Shown here: positions 44,812-58,283 of the stretch, in pieces
How the letters are laid out: every line of letters starts with the position of its first letter
Numbering within the stretch: position 1 is the first letter of the stretch
Origin: Mucidula mucida
Taxonomy: Eukaryota > Basidiomycota > Agaricomycetes > Agaricales > Physalacriaceae
Assembly (NCBI GenBank): GCA_015501055.1
Contig: JADNYV010000001.1
Span: forward strand, 1,426,001 to 1,490,000
Direction: 5' to 3'
DNA length: 64,000 bases
Program-made: the position numbers and the translations under genes
Notes under the pieces: generated by a model
What the model was told of the DNA's origin: nothing
What the model saw: only the letters and a program-made list of their open reading frames with translations
Databases searched by the model: none

Positions 44812-44915
44812 GAGAGTCAATTGCAATCACTCGGCAAACGCCGGATATCCATCCGGCGGCAAAAAAAAAAACGCCAGTCGCTGCTACTTTGACGACCTCT
44901 GGCTCGCCGCGCAAA
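44812..44915. promoter_or_regulatory. Compact bidirectional promoter CDK11-like / CBF5
   Basis: Only 104 bp separate the two start codons. The space contains an A-run (about 44862-44872) next to a gccggcggc-like GC stretch (about 44847-44861), with no TATA box. The two genes must share this region for at least part of their promoters and leaders. Confidence 0.6.
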
Positions 44916-46674
<1,759 letters not shown>

Positions 46675-47261
46675 TTGCCCGCATTGAGTACGGTGTGCTT
46701 TATTTATCGGGGGCGATGTTATCTTCAAGTGTTGTATTTCAAAATGCTAGCTCGAATACTTGTTGAGATGCGTGGAAGTTCCTAGGGTGTCGGTGAGGTG
46801 TGACTTGTTGACATACTCCCACCATCATTACTTCTTCCACATTTTTGCCAGTACTGCCGCTGTCCGAACCCATTGACATGTACACGCTCGGATTCGGGCG
46901 AGTCAGCGGATCACTTTTTTTCCCAACGGCCACCGACGGGCTAAACCAACTGCTAGTCGGTGATTCGGTGGCGCTGAGCTTGGCCGCCAGTTCATACAAA
47001 GTTCATACACTTCTAGTAGTGGACCTGTAATTTCGCAGGTCGCGTATAATGGCCCCGCATATCTGATCCTACCTTTCCCCAGTAGGTCCTTGTGGACGAT
47101 CAGCGGGCCAGTCAGGTGCGCGACCGCTAGCTCCGATATACGGAGCATTGATTTTTAGAATGCCTGTGGCGGAACTGATCGACAGCCATTCTTGCCTTCA
47201 CACCACCACTATTCCAACAGCCTTGAGAGCCGTACCTCGACCACACTACTTGGCGCCCTCA
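46675..47261. other. Spacer of about 590 bp after CBF5
   Basis: No intact gene. Open frames at 46845-47030 and a short stretch at 47040-47155 (reading YNGPAYLILPFP) look protein-like but are broken by stops, and may be an eroded 5' part of the pseudogene that follows. Confidence 0.4.
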
Positions 47262-48391
47262 TGATTGACCATAACGCATACAACGTACTCCTCCCACAGG
47301 ATTACGACGATTATCTTCTACACGTTGAGACCGAAACAGGCCGCAAACGAACGTACAAGCGCTTTTGAAGCGTGTACAGGATGCTGCGACGGTCTTGACG
47401 TCATCCGCTGAAGAGGGCGGGGCGGACATCAGAATTGACAACGACGAGCTGGTCGGGATCATGAGCCATAACACCATGGTGGGTTTTAAACTCTGGCCGT
47501 CTATTCCGAGACCTCACGAACCTATTCTAGGACTATAGTGTGCTCGCATATGCTCTATTATCCCAAACATGCCTTTTGCCCCCATTCCCTTCGATTTTCC
47601 ACGTTCCGACCTCATTCATGCCTTCAAAACGCTTCCTTTGACGCGTCTCTTCGTGCATTCAGACTATTGAAGACTGTAACATCAATATTCAGCGAGCTCA
47701 TTGATAGGGATGGATGGTCGGCACCCCACATATACATCCTGGGTGGTTATAGCATTGAGTGGTGGCCTGAATTCTGGCGGATGGTCCAGTATGCCAGGAA
47801 AACTGCAATGCTGCCTGTCAACATTAAACAAGCAAGGCACAACAGCCTGGCATATCTAACATTCTCGTCTTTGTCGTTGAAAGGTGGATATTTTGTTGAA
47901 TCTGCTATTCGGTTGGCTCACGTAAAGCATGTAGTGCTAAAACGACACATGGAGATCTCATCAATTCACTCGCCCGCCTCTCATCATCTTCTCCGTCACC
48001 GACTTCGCGTTCAACGCGCACCCGTATTCCAGTTACGCTTTCCGTCGCCCCCATACCGGACTTGTTCCGTATGTTCCTTATACGTACCACTTTCGTCCTC
48101 CTTCCGAAATGGACATTGCATTCCGCCATAACCGCTATTCCCCAGAATCAGGTCACGCATCTGCGGGTGGATCAACAGATCGCTCTGGACTTGCTGAAAT
48201 TTCCGCAACTACGGGCCGCGTTGCAAAGCGTTCAAGTACTCAGTGGAGAATCTGCGAGCGTGCGCGCGGTGAAGAGGCTCTGTGGGACTGAGACGAAGAT
48301 TGTAAATGCCACAGATGACTGTGATTTTGACGTTGGGGGAGGACTCTGGATGATGGCCCCTGCCGGCGAAATGTCGTTGAGCAAACTGTGA
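47262..48391 (+). pseudogene. Decayed gene with several frameshifts
   Basis: Protein-like fragments occur in order but in different frames. From ATG 47262 comes YNVLLPQDYDDYLLHVETET then GRKRTYK. Next, shifted near 47366, comes ALLKRVQDAATVLTSSAEEG and DNDELVGIMSHNTM. A normal-looking intron (gtgggt to ttctag) leads to DYSVLAYALLSQTCLLPP. Shifted at a C-run near 47583 comes PFDFPRSDLIHAFKTLPL. Shifted again near 47665 comes LLKTVTSIFSELIDRDGWSA and IYILGGYSIEWWPEFWRM. Later pieces to 48391 are less clear. At least three separate frame changes without usable introns point to a decayed gene; assembly errors cannot be excluded. I cannot name the family. Confidence 0.55.
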
Positions 48392-48633
48392 TTGAGGACT
48401 ACATATCTACCTAAGCGTGCTTTGCACCCAACACACGTACAGCTACCTATACCAACATTTCGTCTTGATAATTTACTACGTTCAATTCAACTGGGGTATC
48501 CAAAACATTATTGATTGGGTTATTACCAGTATACGACCCAGAATGTAGCAGGAAGCATGATCGAATCGTCCGTTAAAAATGGTATAAAAACTCTATGAGT
48601 CCGTCGTGTTCATGACAAATGAAGGAACAGCTG

Positions 48634-48649
48634 GAGCCTCCGGAGGCTC
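48634..48649. repeat. Perfect 16-bp palindrome 3' of the cupredoxin gene
   Basis: gagcctccggaggctc is its own reverse complement. It lies 42 bp beyond the stop of the minus-strand cupredoxin gene, so the mRNA 3' region could form a GC-rich stem. Confidence 0.8.
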
Positions 48650-48690
48650 GTCACCACAAATTTCTAATCCCTAAACCCAAAAACGACACC

Positions 48691-50413
48691 TCACAGGAGC
48701 GTAGCGAGAGCAGCAAAAATAACCACGAGTCCAGCAGTCCCGATGCGCATGGACAGAGCGCCATCAGTGTCAGTGGATGAGGCTCCCGCGCCAGAAGCGG
48801 TGCTAGTCGCCGTGCCGTTGAGCTCCTTGGCCAAGTTCTGGAAGGCGCTGAAGTTACGCTCAGATTCCTCGTTGGAGTTGATGGCGCTGGCAAGGCTTAT
48901 TGAGTTCAAAAACTACGCGGTCAGAACTTGCACTTACAAGACCATTCCGGCACCACAATGACTGGCGGGAGTCTTCTGCTTACACTGTTGCCGGTCAGTA
49001 ATCGGTCCGCAAGCACTAGTATCGTACTCACGTAGGCCCACATGGGAGCGGTATCGTTAACAGTCAAGTTCCATGTCGGGAAGCCCTCGGTAAGGCTGGC
49101 ATCGACTGGCATGCTACAAAGCAATCAATAAAAATGTTCAGTCAGAAATAGAATGGGTATACGTACAATCCAGAGTCGAAAGCGGTAGTCTCGTTCGACT
49201 TGCGGCATGGGTCACTAGGAATGAAATCAGTCCATCGATATCTGTTAAGACCCTCGTTACAGTACTGACGCGAAAGACGACTGGGTGACAGTGTGGTTCT
49301 TCGCATGGCTGTAGGTTGTACGTTAGTTGATGAATCACATATGCAAAATGCCAGACGTACAACTCAAACATGATCACGTCGCGAGGGTTGGCAGAAACGC
49401 GAGGAGGGTCGAACGTCAGGCCACTGGCGCCAACGACTACTTTGATGACACTGCCCTCCGCAGAGTTGGGCGTAGCAGCAGGAGCATTAGCGTAAGAAGA
49501 GTACGTCGTGGTCCAAATGGAGGTCGAATCCAGGGTAATCGTCTCGGTAACCAACTGTCGTACAATAGATAAGGCGTTAGACGATTAAGGAAATAGGTGC
49601 CCAACTTACGGTAGGCTCAGCTTCGGGCGGGACAGTGTATCCACCATAAGCAGCGGTCCAGGTGTTGTCAGTGGCCGAAGGCTGCGCCTCTGAAGTGGAT
49701 GCTGCAGCAGCCTTGAGGTCCTCGCCAATCTTCAACGCCGCACTCTTGAAGTTTGCGAAAGAGTTTGGTCCATCGGCGGGGCAGTTGACGGAGAAGACCA
49801 TTCCAGCGCCACAATGGCTGGCAGCGGTCTTGGCAGCCTGTTTACAATACACCCAAACCGGCGCAGTCTACTGAGTGTTAATTCAACATCCGTGAGCTCG
49901 AAGCGAGGTTCTCACATCATTGACGGTGATCGTATACGTAGGAAGGAGTTCAGACGAGGTGTTGGCAGCAACTGGCATGCTGCATGGGACAGTCAATCTC
50001 ATCGTCAAGTTATGGCAAAGGAAAGCCAACGTACAAACCGCTGTCGAAACCGCCTTCTTTCTTGCCACAGGGGTCGCTGAGATACATTGGCGTTCATGTC
50101 CAGAATAAGTAAACGCGCACTTACGCGAACGCCGATTGTGTTACAGTGTGGTTCTAATCATGGTCAACGATAACCAGGCGGGTATTGACAAGGAAATTAC
50201 CTTGGGATTAAAGTGGAACACAACTTGGTCACCAACATTTGCAAACTAGTATGTCTCATGAGACCAAACTGAGAACGCAATGGGATCGCGACTCACGAGG
50301 GCTTCAGGCTCAAAAGCTAAACCATTAGCGCCAACTTGAACATCAAAAACAGCGGCGAAAGCATGAGGAAGGACGGCCAGGCCCAAAGAAAGTATAGCGG
50401 AACGAGAAAACAT
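48691..50413 (-). CDS. Secreted tandem-cupredoxin protein, probably GPI-anchored
   Basis: ATG 50413 opens a signal peptide (MFSRSAILSLGLAVLPHAFA). Cupredoxin unit 1: VFDVQVGANGLAFEPEAL, NHTVTQSAFA, MPVAANTSSELLPTYTITVN, then SHCGAGMVFSVN. A Ser/Ala linker (DLKAAAASTSEAQPSATDNT) and TVTETITLDSTSIWTTTYSS lead to unit 2: VIKVVVGASGLTFDPPRVSA, NHTVTQSSFAS, MPVDASLTEGFPTWNLTVND, and SHCGAGMVFSIN. It ends in an Ala/Ser/Thr linker and hydrophobic tail (IGTAGLVVIFAALATLL), typical of GPI signals. Introns split both units at matching places (before and after NHTVTQS and MPV), so the second unit is an internal duplication. His and Cys in NHTVTQS and SHCGAGM could bind copper. Stop at 48691. Confidence 0.88.
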
Positions 50414-50496
50414 CGCAAGCGAGTGGGAAATAGGAAAAAGAAAGGTAGGGAGCGAAAGGGGGACGAAGCGATGATTGAAAAACAGCCGACAAAAGG

Positions 50497-50504
50497 TTTA
50501 TATA
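50497..50504 (-). promoter_or_regulatory. Putative TATA box of the cupredoxin gene
   Basis: On the minus strand the sequence reads TATATAAA, 84 bp upstream of the cupredoxin start codon, a plausible core promoter position in fungi. Confidence 0.5.
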
Positions 50505-50704
50505 CGCTACTGGGCCTGGGAAGATGCGTTGAGCACTTGGACCCGAAGCAGCGGGACTACATGTCGATCCGTGATTCCTATTGGTTGCACAAGTGCCTCG
50601 TTTCATTCTCAACAGAACAATAGTGCAGGTGACGTGTACACTTTGATGGATGGATACGAATACAGGAGGCCATTCGAAGCTATCTGCGCTATTAATGAAG
50701 ATTC

Positions 50705-50723
50705 GAGGCCTCCAGGAGGCCTC
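50705..50723. promoter_or_regulatory. Perfect 9+9 palindrome upstream of the cupredoxin gene
   Basis: gaggcctcc-a-ggaggcctc is a perfect inverted repeat with one central base. It lies about 290 bp upstream of the cupredoxin start codon, a suitable place for a dimeric transcription factor. Function is inferred from position and symmetry only. Confidence 0.5.
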
Positions 50724-50864
50724 TGTAGTGGTGCTGTTGAGTACCCTGAACCCTGGACATAGACTACTTACCGACAAATGAAGGCGAGGAAGATACAGGT
50801 TCACGGACCAATCAACGCGGGCTGTTCATACCCCACAGATGGAGAAAGCTGTCCAACCCATCTG

Positions 50865-51927
50865 TCATATCATGTACATACTGGAGGCTTGAGGATGAAC
50901 TCGTCGCTTGAGCTTTAGGTAAGCCTTCTCAAAGCTCAAGCTAAGCGCTAAGCGTCCAAAGGGAATGGATACTGACAAAAATCTTGGCAGTGATTGGTGT
51001 GAGAAAAATGCCACATGTTGAAAGTATCCAAAAAAAGTCTGTTTGACCGAATCCACCGAGGGTATATAGCGCCACGCCGCCACGACTAATGCTGTTATCC
51101 CCGAAGACCGGAGACCGCCTTCTGCATTGCACAGCCTGAATGAGATCATCAACTTCTCAAATGAAATCGGGCTCAAGTTCAATTCTAGAAGTCTTGTTTT
51201 TATGCCGCTGATGGGTACGACACCTTCCCGTGCCATTCAATCTTCATATCACCTCAACCGACAGTGTTATACGTTCTTCAGAGCTGTGCCACTACTTATC
51301 AATGTTCCATGGTCGCCTCCTACTAATAAACCGTGCCAATGGCTGATATAGACGCACACTTGATTCGTGCCACATTTTCCTGCCTATAGCTCGTCTATAT
51401 CCTGCAACTAGACGCGCGGGAAATTCCACCATGCCTACAGTGCCGCGGCGAAGTGTTCAAATCCGTTACCATCAGGTTGACTTACATTCTCCATGAGCTG
51501 CTGAATGCACAGGCATTTCCGTTGCATTTCACTACCCACTGGTAGCGATGCATGCTCTGTGCGTGGTCCATGCAACATGCGATGTAATTTTAGTGCTGAC
51601 CGGTAACCAGTAGAGCAACAGTTTTCCTCATTGCCGCTCCTCCCTTCCAGACGATACATCTCGGTTATCGGACGGCGCTCAAAGTGTAGCAACCATTTGA
51701 GTCGTACTTACTCTAGACGCCATTACTATTGCTACCAAGATGATGCATGACACGGCTCCGATGCTTGTAGTTTCGCTACTTTCGGTACACCGTCTCAAGT
51801 ATTTCGTGGCAAGTAAGTTGTCCCTAGTATTTTGAATTCCTTCTGGCGAAGTCGCGTGCGCAAATGATGCTCTCTGATATATGGTTGCGGCGATTACATG
51901 TTTGTTTGATGCGTAAAAGCCCGTCAC
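50865..51927 (-). CDS. Unresolved membrane-protein-like locus
   Basis: Pieces of protein-like text occur in order on the minus strand: SFAHATSPEGIQNTRDNLLA then SIGAVSCIILVAIVMASR (one possible transmembrane segment) near 51700-51900; YRLEGRSGNEENCCSTGYRS and QRKCLCIQQLMEN near 51490-51660; and GGVALYTLGGFGQTDFFWIL followed by GIFLTPITAKIFV near 50970-51090, strongly hydrophobic. A donor-like gtaagt follows VMASR. I cannot join these into one convincing gene, nor find a start. It may be a small membrane protein, two genes, or another decayed locus. Confidence 0.25.
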
Positions 51928-52149
51928 TTGCTAACAACATCCACATCACCCCCAGCAGTCCACACTGCCCGTATCTAGATTCGTACCTATGTGCAACCCA
52001 TCAAATATCACAGGGATGGCTCGGACGGTGATTGCGCTGGAGTACTTATACTGCTAGACTTCTTTGCTGATCTTGACTGGTCTCCTTCCGATCTCTTTTC
52101 TCTCCTTTAACACCGGTTCAATCACTACGGCTGGATCCTAGTGCCCTTC

Positions 52150-53764
<1,615 letters not shown>

Positions 53765-53874
53765 TGCCCGTTCCTAAATATTTATTGCTTCAAATGGTTA
53801 CAAATGCTTTCGATATGATACAAACACAGTCGATTACCGGAAATGAGATATGCTAGATACAGAAAACTACACGT

Positions 53875-55770
53875 TCAAAATTTGGGTGCCCAAAAACTCG
53901 GGTTAACGCCTTCAAATCCAAAGTCGCCGAATCGGTTGTCCGACTCTATCTCTGTCCCATACATTGTACGCTTTGATGGACTACCTCCTTCGGGGTCAAG
54001 AACGTCAAGGTCAGATAACAACGTGCTGGTCCCAGGCTGTTCGGAATCAGCGCCCAGGGCTGCTTCATTTAAGAAAGTTCCTAGCCCTTGTGATGATTCG
54101 GCGTTCGACTCGGACTGTCTAGATCTCTCCATAGAAGCACGACGAAGAGCCTGGAAGATGTCGGCGCGAGGAGGACCTAACAGACGTGACCGAGGATGCT
54201 GTGCGGGGGTTGGTGACTGCGGTGGCTCAGGGTATGCAAACGGCATGGTAAAGGCCGGATTTGGCGTCGGGGGCACGGGTACCGTGAATGTGAAGTTGAA
54301 AGGATGTCCATTGCCACTATTATCACGTTTCCGCTCTGGTGGAGAAGATGGCGTTCCATATAGCTCCGGAAGACGGTCTAGCGGAGGAGGAGTGCCTAGA
54401 GGACCACCACGAAACACATCATCCGGCTGGATATGCGGTGGTAGTGATTGAGGGTGATTCGGGGGTGTCTTTGGAAAGTCCGCGTGCTCATCATCCAGGC
54501 GTTGACGTTTCCTGTCGGGTGGTATGAGACCCTGATGCACTGTCGAATCCTCCTCATCATTTTCCATGACGTCCCCATCTTCACTAATAGTCAACTCTCG
54601 AGGGCGTTTACCAAGGAGAGTAGGAGCAGCGTCTGGGGTATATTGCCGCGCCGCTAACATCGATGAACTGGGTGATCTGGCAAGCCATCAGTCTTTGCTT
54701 CGACTACGAAAGCATGCTACTTGCAGAAGGCGGGCTGGATGTGGTTGACTCTGAAGAGCTTTTACTTCCGAGGTAAGTGAGGCAACACTCTCTTTCAAAG
54801 GACCAATGGTGGCCACCTCAGTCTTAAGTCGGTCCAGTTCAGCTTTGAGAGCGTTCATTTGTTCCAAGTCTTCTTTCATTGATTGTAATTGACGTTGGAG
54901 AGGAGCAATCTAATGAATTCAGGGTGAGAAAAGATATGGCCGAGAATTTCGTAGCGTACGGCTTGCGCTATTCGGTCATCAAGACTATGTGAAGGCTGGG
55001 AAGAGGTTGGTCTTGACATGGCAAGTGACGGTGGTTCTGGTTGGGATGGCGTATTGTGGGGTGAAGTTGCGGCGTGTATGCTGCCCGACCCCTCTGCGAC
55101 GGGCTCCTCAGGCTCTGGGTCGCACGGTAAGCTTCATGGACGTTGGGCCAATAATGACGTACCTTCGACTATTGTTGTTTCTTTTGGGTTAACACTGCGG
55201 CTACCCTTCCCTCTTCTCTTTGGGAGACTGAGCGACTTTGTTACGGCACGTGGACCTTTCCCGCCCGCTGCCACAGGCCGCCCTACTCCCAACCGAGTCT
55301 GAGGGGCGTATTTTGAGCTCCGAGTCCGTGGAGGGTGCGATGTAGACGCTTGGCTGGCCGGTGGCCCAGTTTGGTTCTCATTGAAGTTTACAATCGATTC
55401 CTGGTTACTTGATGTGCCATCCTCATCGTGGATGATCATAGAGCTCACTCTGCCAGCAGAACGGCTCGCCCTCCTTGTCGGTACGGACCGCACGACCGGT
55501 TGAACGGACCGGATGTTGGGTTTCCTGGGTGCTGGATGAGATATAGGCTGTTGGAAAGATGAAATATGCAAGCCTTGTCTCCAGAAGTAGCTCGATGAGC
55601 TCCTCCGACTTGAGATTGGCTCGTACGCCGTAATCCTGGTAAACCGTCAGTATCCTTGCCGATCAACATGCAGCGTCGCCAAGCACCTTGCACAGTCTTT
55701 GAAGGTCGACGCGCTTCATGTTCTCTAGGGCATTCCTATTGGGCACCGGAGGGGCAACATGAGGAGCCAT
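53875..55770 (-). CDS. SAP-like/coiled-coil protein, possibly spindle-related
   Basis: ATG 55770 gives MAPHVAPPVPNRNALENMKR, then a SAP-like helix pair (VDLQRLCK, intron, DYGVRANLKSEELIELLLET). The next intron (55525-55573) must use a GC donor (ACAAG/gcttgc) to join KPNIRSVQPVVRSVPTRRAS in frame. Then a basic stretch (SLSLPKRRGKGSRSV), a coiled coil (MNALKAELDRLKTEVATIGP, LKESVASLTSEVKALQ), and a long Pro/Ser-rich C-terminal exon with KRPRELTISEDGD, FNFTFTVPVPPTPN and RSRLLGPPRADIFQALRRAS, ending FWAPKF at 53875-53877. SAP-like start with basic tail and coiled coil is seen in chromosome-associated fungal proteins; a specific identity is not supported. Confidence 0.65.
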
Positions 55771-55941
55771 TCCTGCCTCGACAAAGAAGATGAGAGGAAG
55801 AGCCACACACTCCAACCAATCCTGAACATGAGTCACATGGCTCATCGGCCCGATACATCCGCACACGTGCCCCTTACTATCTGCCTCCCACCAGTTAAAT
55901 AGCTTCCAATTACAGTTGGACATGTATCCCCGCTCCCCACG

Positions 55942-58044
55942 ATGGCTCTTACCCTCCAACAAGTGTCTGAACACAATAGTGCCGCGTCCTGCTGGGTGAT
56001 TATTAATGACAAGGTCTACGATGTTACAGAGTTCTTGCCGGTGAGGACAGTCTCTCTCTGCTCACCAACTCAATACCTCAACCGCCGTCTATTAGGAACA
56101 TCCTGGTGGTGCTAACATCATCTTGAAGTATGCCGGCAAAGATGCCTCATTGGCTTTCGAACCCATACATCCACCGGATTCTCTAGCTAAGAACCTTCCG
56201 CCATCCAAACATCTGGGATCTTTAGACGCAACTGCATCCCAACAGATGCAGACAGCACGCGACAACAGAGTAAAGACCAAGGATGAGCTAAGGGTTGAAC
56301 AAGCTATGAAGGAACGACCTCCGCTGAATAGGCTATTGAGTATTGCCGATATAGAGGTACTTCAGCACCAGATACGAAATAATGTGCCTCTAATTCGTCG
56401 TCAGAATGTGGCGCATAAAACCTTATCATACAAGGCATTAGCTTATTATTCCTCCGCGGCCGACGACGGTATTGGTATGTGCAGTCCTTGTTCCCGAATC
56501 TGCAACTGAACATGAAAAGCCAACGAGGAAAATATGCGTGCATTCTCGCGCTTTTTCTTTAATGCGCGTGTCATGCGACCCGTTCTTGATTGTGATCCAT
56601 CGACGACAATACTCGGCTATAGATCATCGATTCCTGTGTTTGTATGTGGTGCAGCATTAGCCAAACTAGGACACCCTCTGGGTACGAGAATGGCTTTTGA
56701 TTTTCCTGTGATGTCGTTGAAATTTTCTCCAGGCGAAGCTAATATTACCAGAGGCTCAAGTTCTGGATCGATAATACAGATGGTTTCGTCGAACGCGTCT
56801 TTATCTTATGAGGAAATAGCAGCGGCTGCCAGTCCCCAGCAGACTCTATTCTTTCAGTTGTACAAGTCCAACAACGATAAAATCGCCGAGAAACGCGTTC
56901 AAGAGATTGTCAAATTGGGATACAAAGCTATCTTCTTGACGGTTGACGCCATAGTTGCTGGAAAACGAGAAGTGGATATCAAGAGTCCCTGGGCTTTGGA
57001 AGCAATCGAAAACGGGCGACCGGAGTATCACGTTGAGAGCGGTACCTACGAGATTGTGAATGAGACTGGTACGGCCGGTGCCTTGGTCGGGAGTGACGAC
57101 CAAAATATGACATGGGAGAAGGTGAATTGCTTTTGTATGCTGGACATCTAACTGATGTTCGCGTAGACGATACCGTGGCTGCGCAGAATAACCGATCTTC
57201 CCATCGTTATCAAAGGTAAGCGTTGCCTTTAACACGTCTCATATACACGTTTCCAACCCTTGGTACGTTGTAGGTGTTCAATTGTGGAGGTTAGGTCAGA
57301 TTATATGAAGACGCTTGGAATATTGATTTCCAACAGGATGCCGTGCTTGCAGCAGAAGCAGGCTGCGACGGTATTTTATTGTCCAACCACGGAGGTGTGT
57401 ACAGTACCATACTCAGCTTCGTCACAGTTCAATAATCTATTCGACAGGTCGTCAGCTGGAATAGTAAGTCTCTCATTATGTCGACAGTTGGATTTTGAAA
57501 CGTTCTAGTTCGATGCCACCCCTAGAGGTTCTCTACAGAATCCGTCAACAGCGTCCCGACGTATTTGACAAGTTAGAAGGTGTGGATCATTAATTTGTGC
57601 AATCTCAAAAGACTCATATATCTTCCTTACACAATAGTATACATTGATGGTGCGTTAACGATGAGCCAAGAGTTGTCCCATAAAGTGATGTTTGACTGCA
57701 AGGTGGAGTGCGTCGCGGCACGGATGTAGTTAAAGCTCTTTGTCTCGGCGCGAAAGCTGTAGGAATGGGTAGACCTTTTCTCTATGCCCAAAGTGTAAGT
57801 CGCCAAAATTCTCTTCTGTATGCGTTTCTAACCTGTTTGCTAGGCTTACGGCGAGGCTGGAGTGTCCAAAGCCATCGACATACTACAGAATGAGATTGTC
57901 AAGCCATGAAGCTGATCGGCGCCGCCAAAATAGCTGACCTGGTACCTAGCATGGTATGTCATCATGTATACATTCTCTGTTGACTGTCTTTACGTCTACA
58001 GGTTGAGCGAGTAGACTGGCAGCCTCTCATCAAGCCTCGATTGT
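55942..58044 (+). CDS. Flavocytochrome b2-like FMN-dependent 2-hydroxy-acid dehydrogenase
   Basis: L-lactate dehydrogenase (cytochrome) type enzyme. ATG 55942 starts at once with a cytochrome b5 domain: [40 protein letters not shown] (heme His), [13 protein letters not shown] (second His). There is no presequence, so a cytosolic or peroxisomal location is possible. FMN domain: [80 protein letters not shown], and LLSNHGGRQLEYSMPPLE (catalytic His, substrate Arg), then [20 protein letters not shown] and [20 protein letters not shown] 16-nt exon (57448-57463) carries the GRQLEY Arg. The end is [12 protein letters not shown], stop at 58042-58044. Confidence 0.9.
57448..57463 (+). other. 16-nt microexon of the FMN dehydrogenase
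   Basis: After ...NHGG the donor is gtgtgt. An acceptor (tcgacag) ends at 57447, then GTCGTCAGCTGGAATA, then gtaagt. Joining gives NHGGRQLEYSMPP in frame, so this 16-base exon supplies the catalytic-motif Arg-Gln. Confidence 0.8.
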
Positions 58045-58283
58045 GATGCGTTTCGGGACTAACGTATAGACACAGTTCCGGATGATTTGTTATTTATACT
58101 TGCTTCGAATGTCATCGTGATTATTTTGTACAGTTTGACAAGGTATTGCAAAGCGAAGCCCGTCCAGGCCGCCACGTGATCGTTCCACTGGTTGAATTTC
58201 AACATCGGAGACAGGCCAGCTTCACTTGTTTCACGTCCACTGCGATACCCGCATCGTCATTCGTGTGATACCACTAGTCGAGT

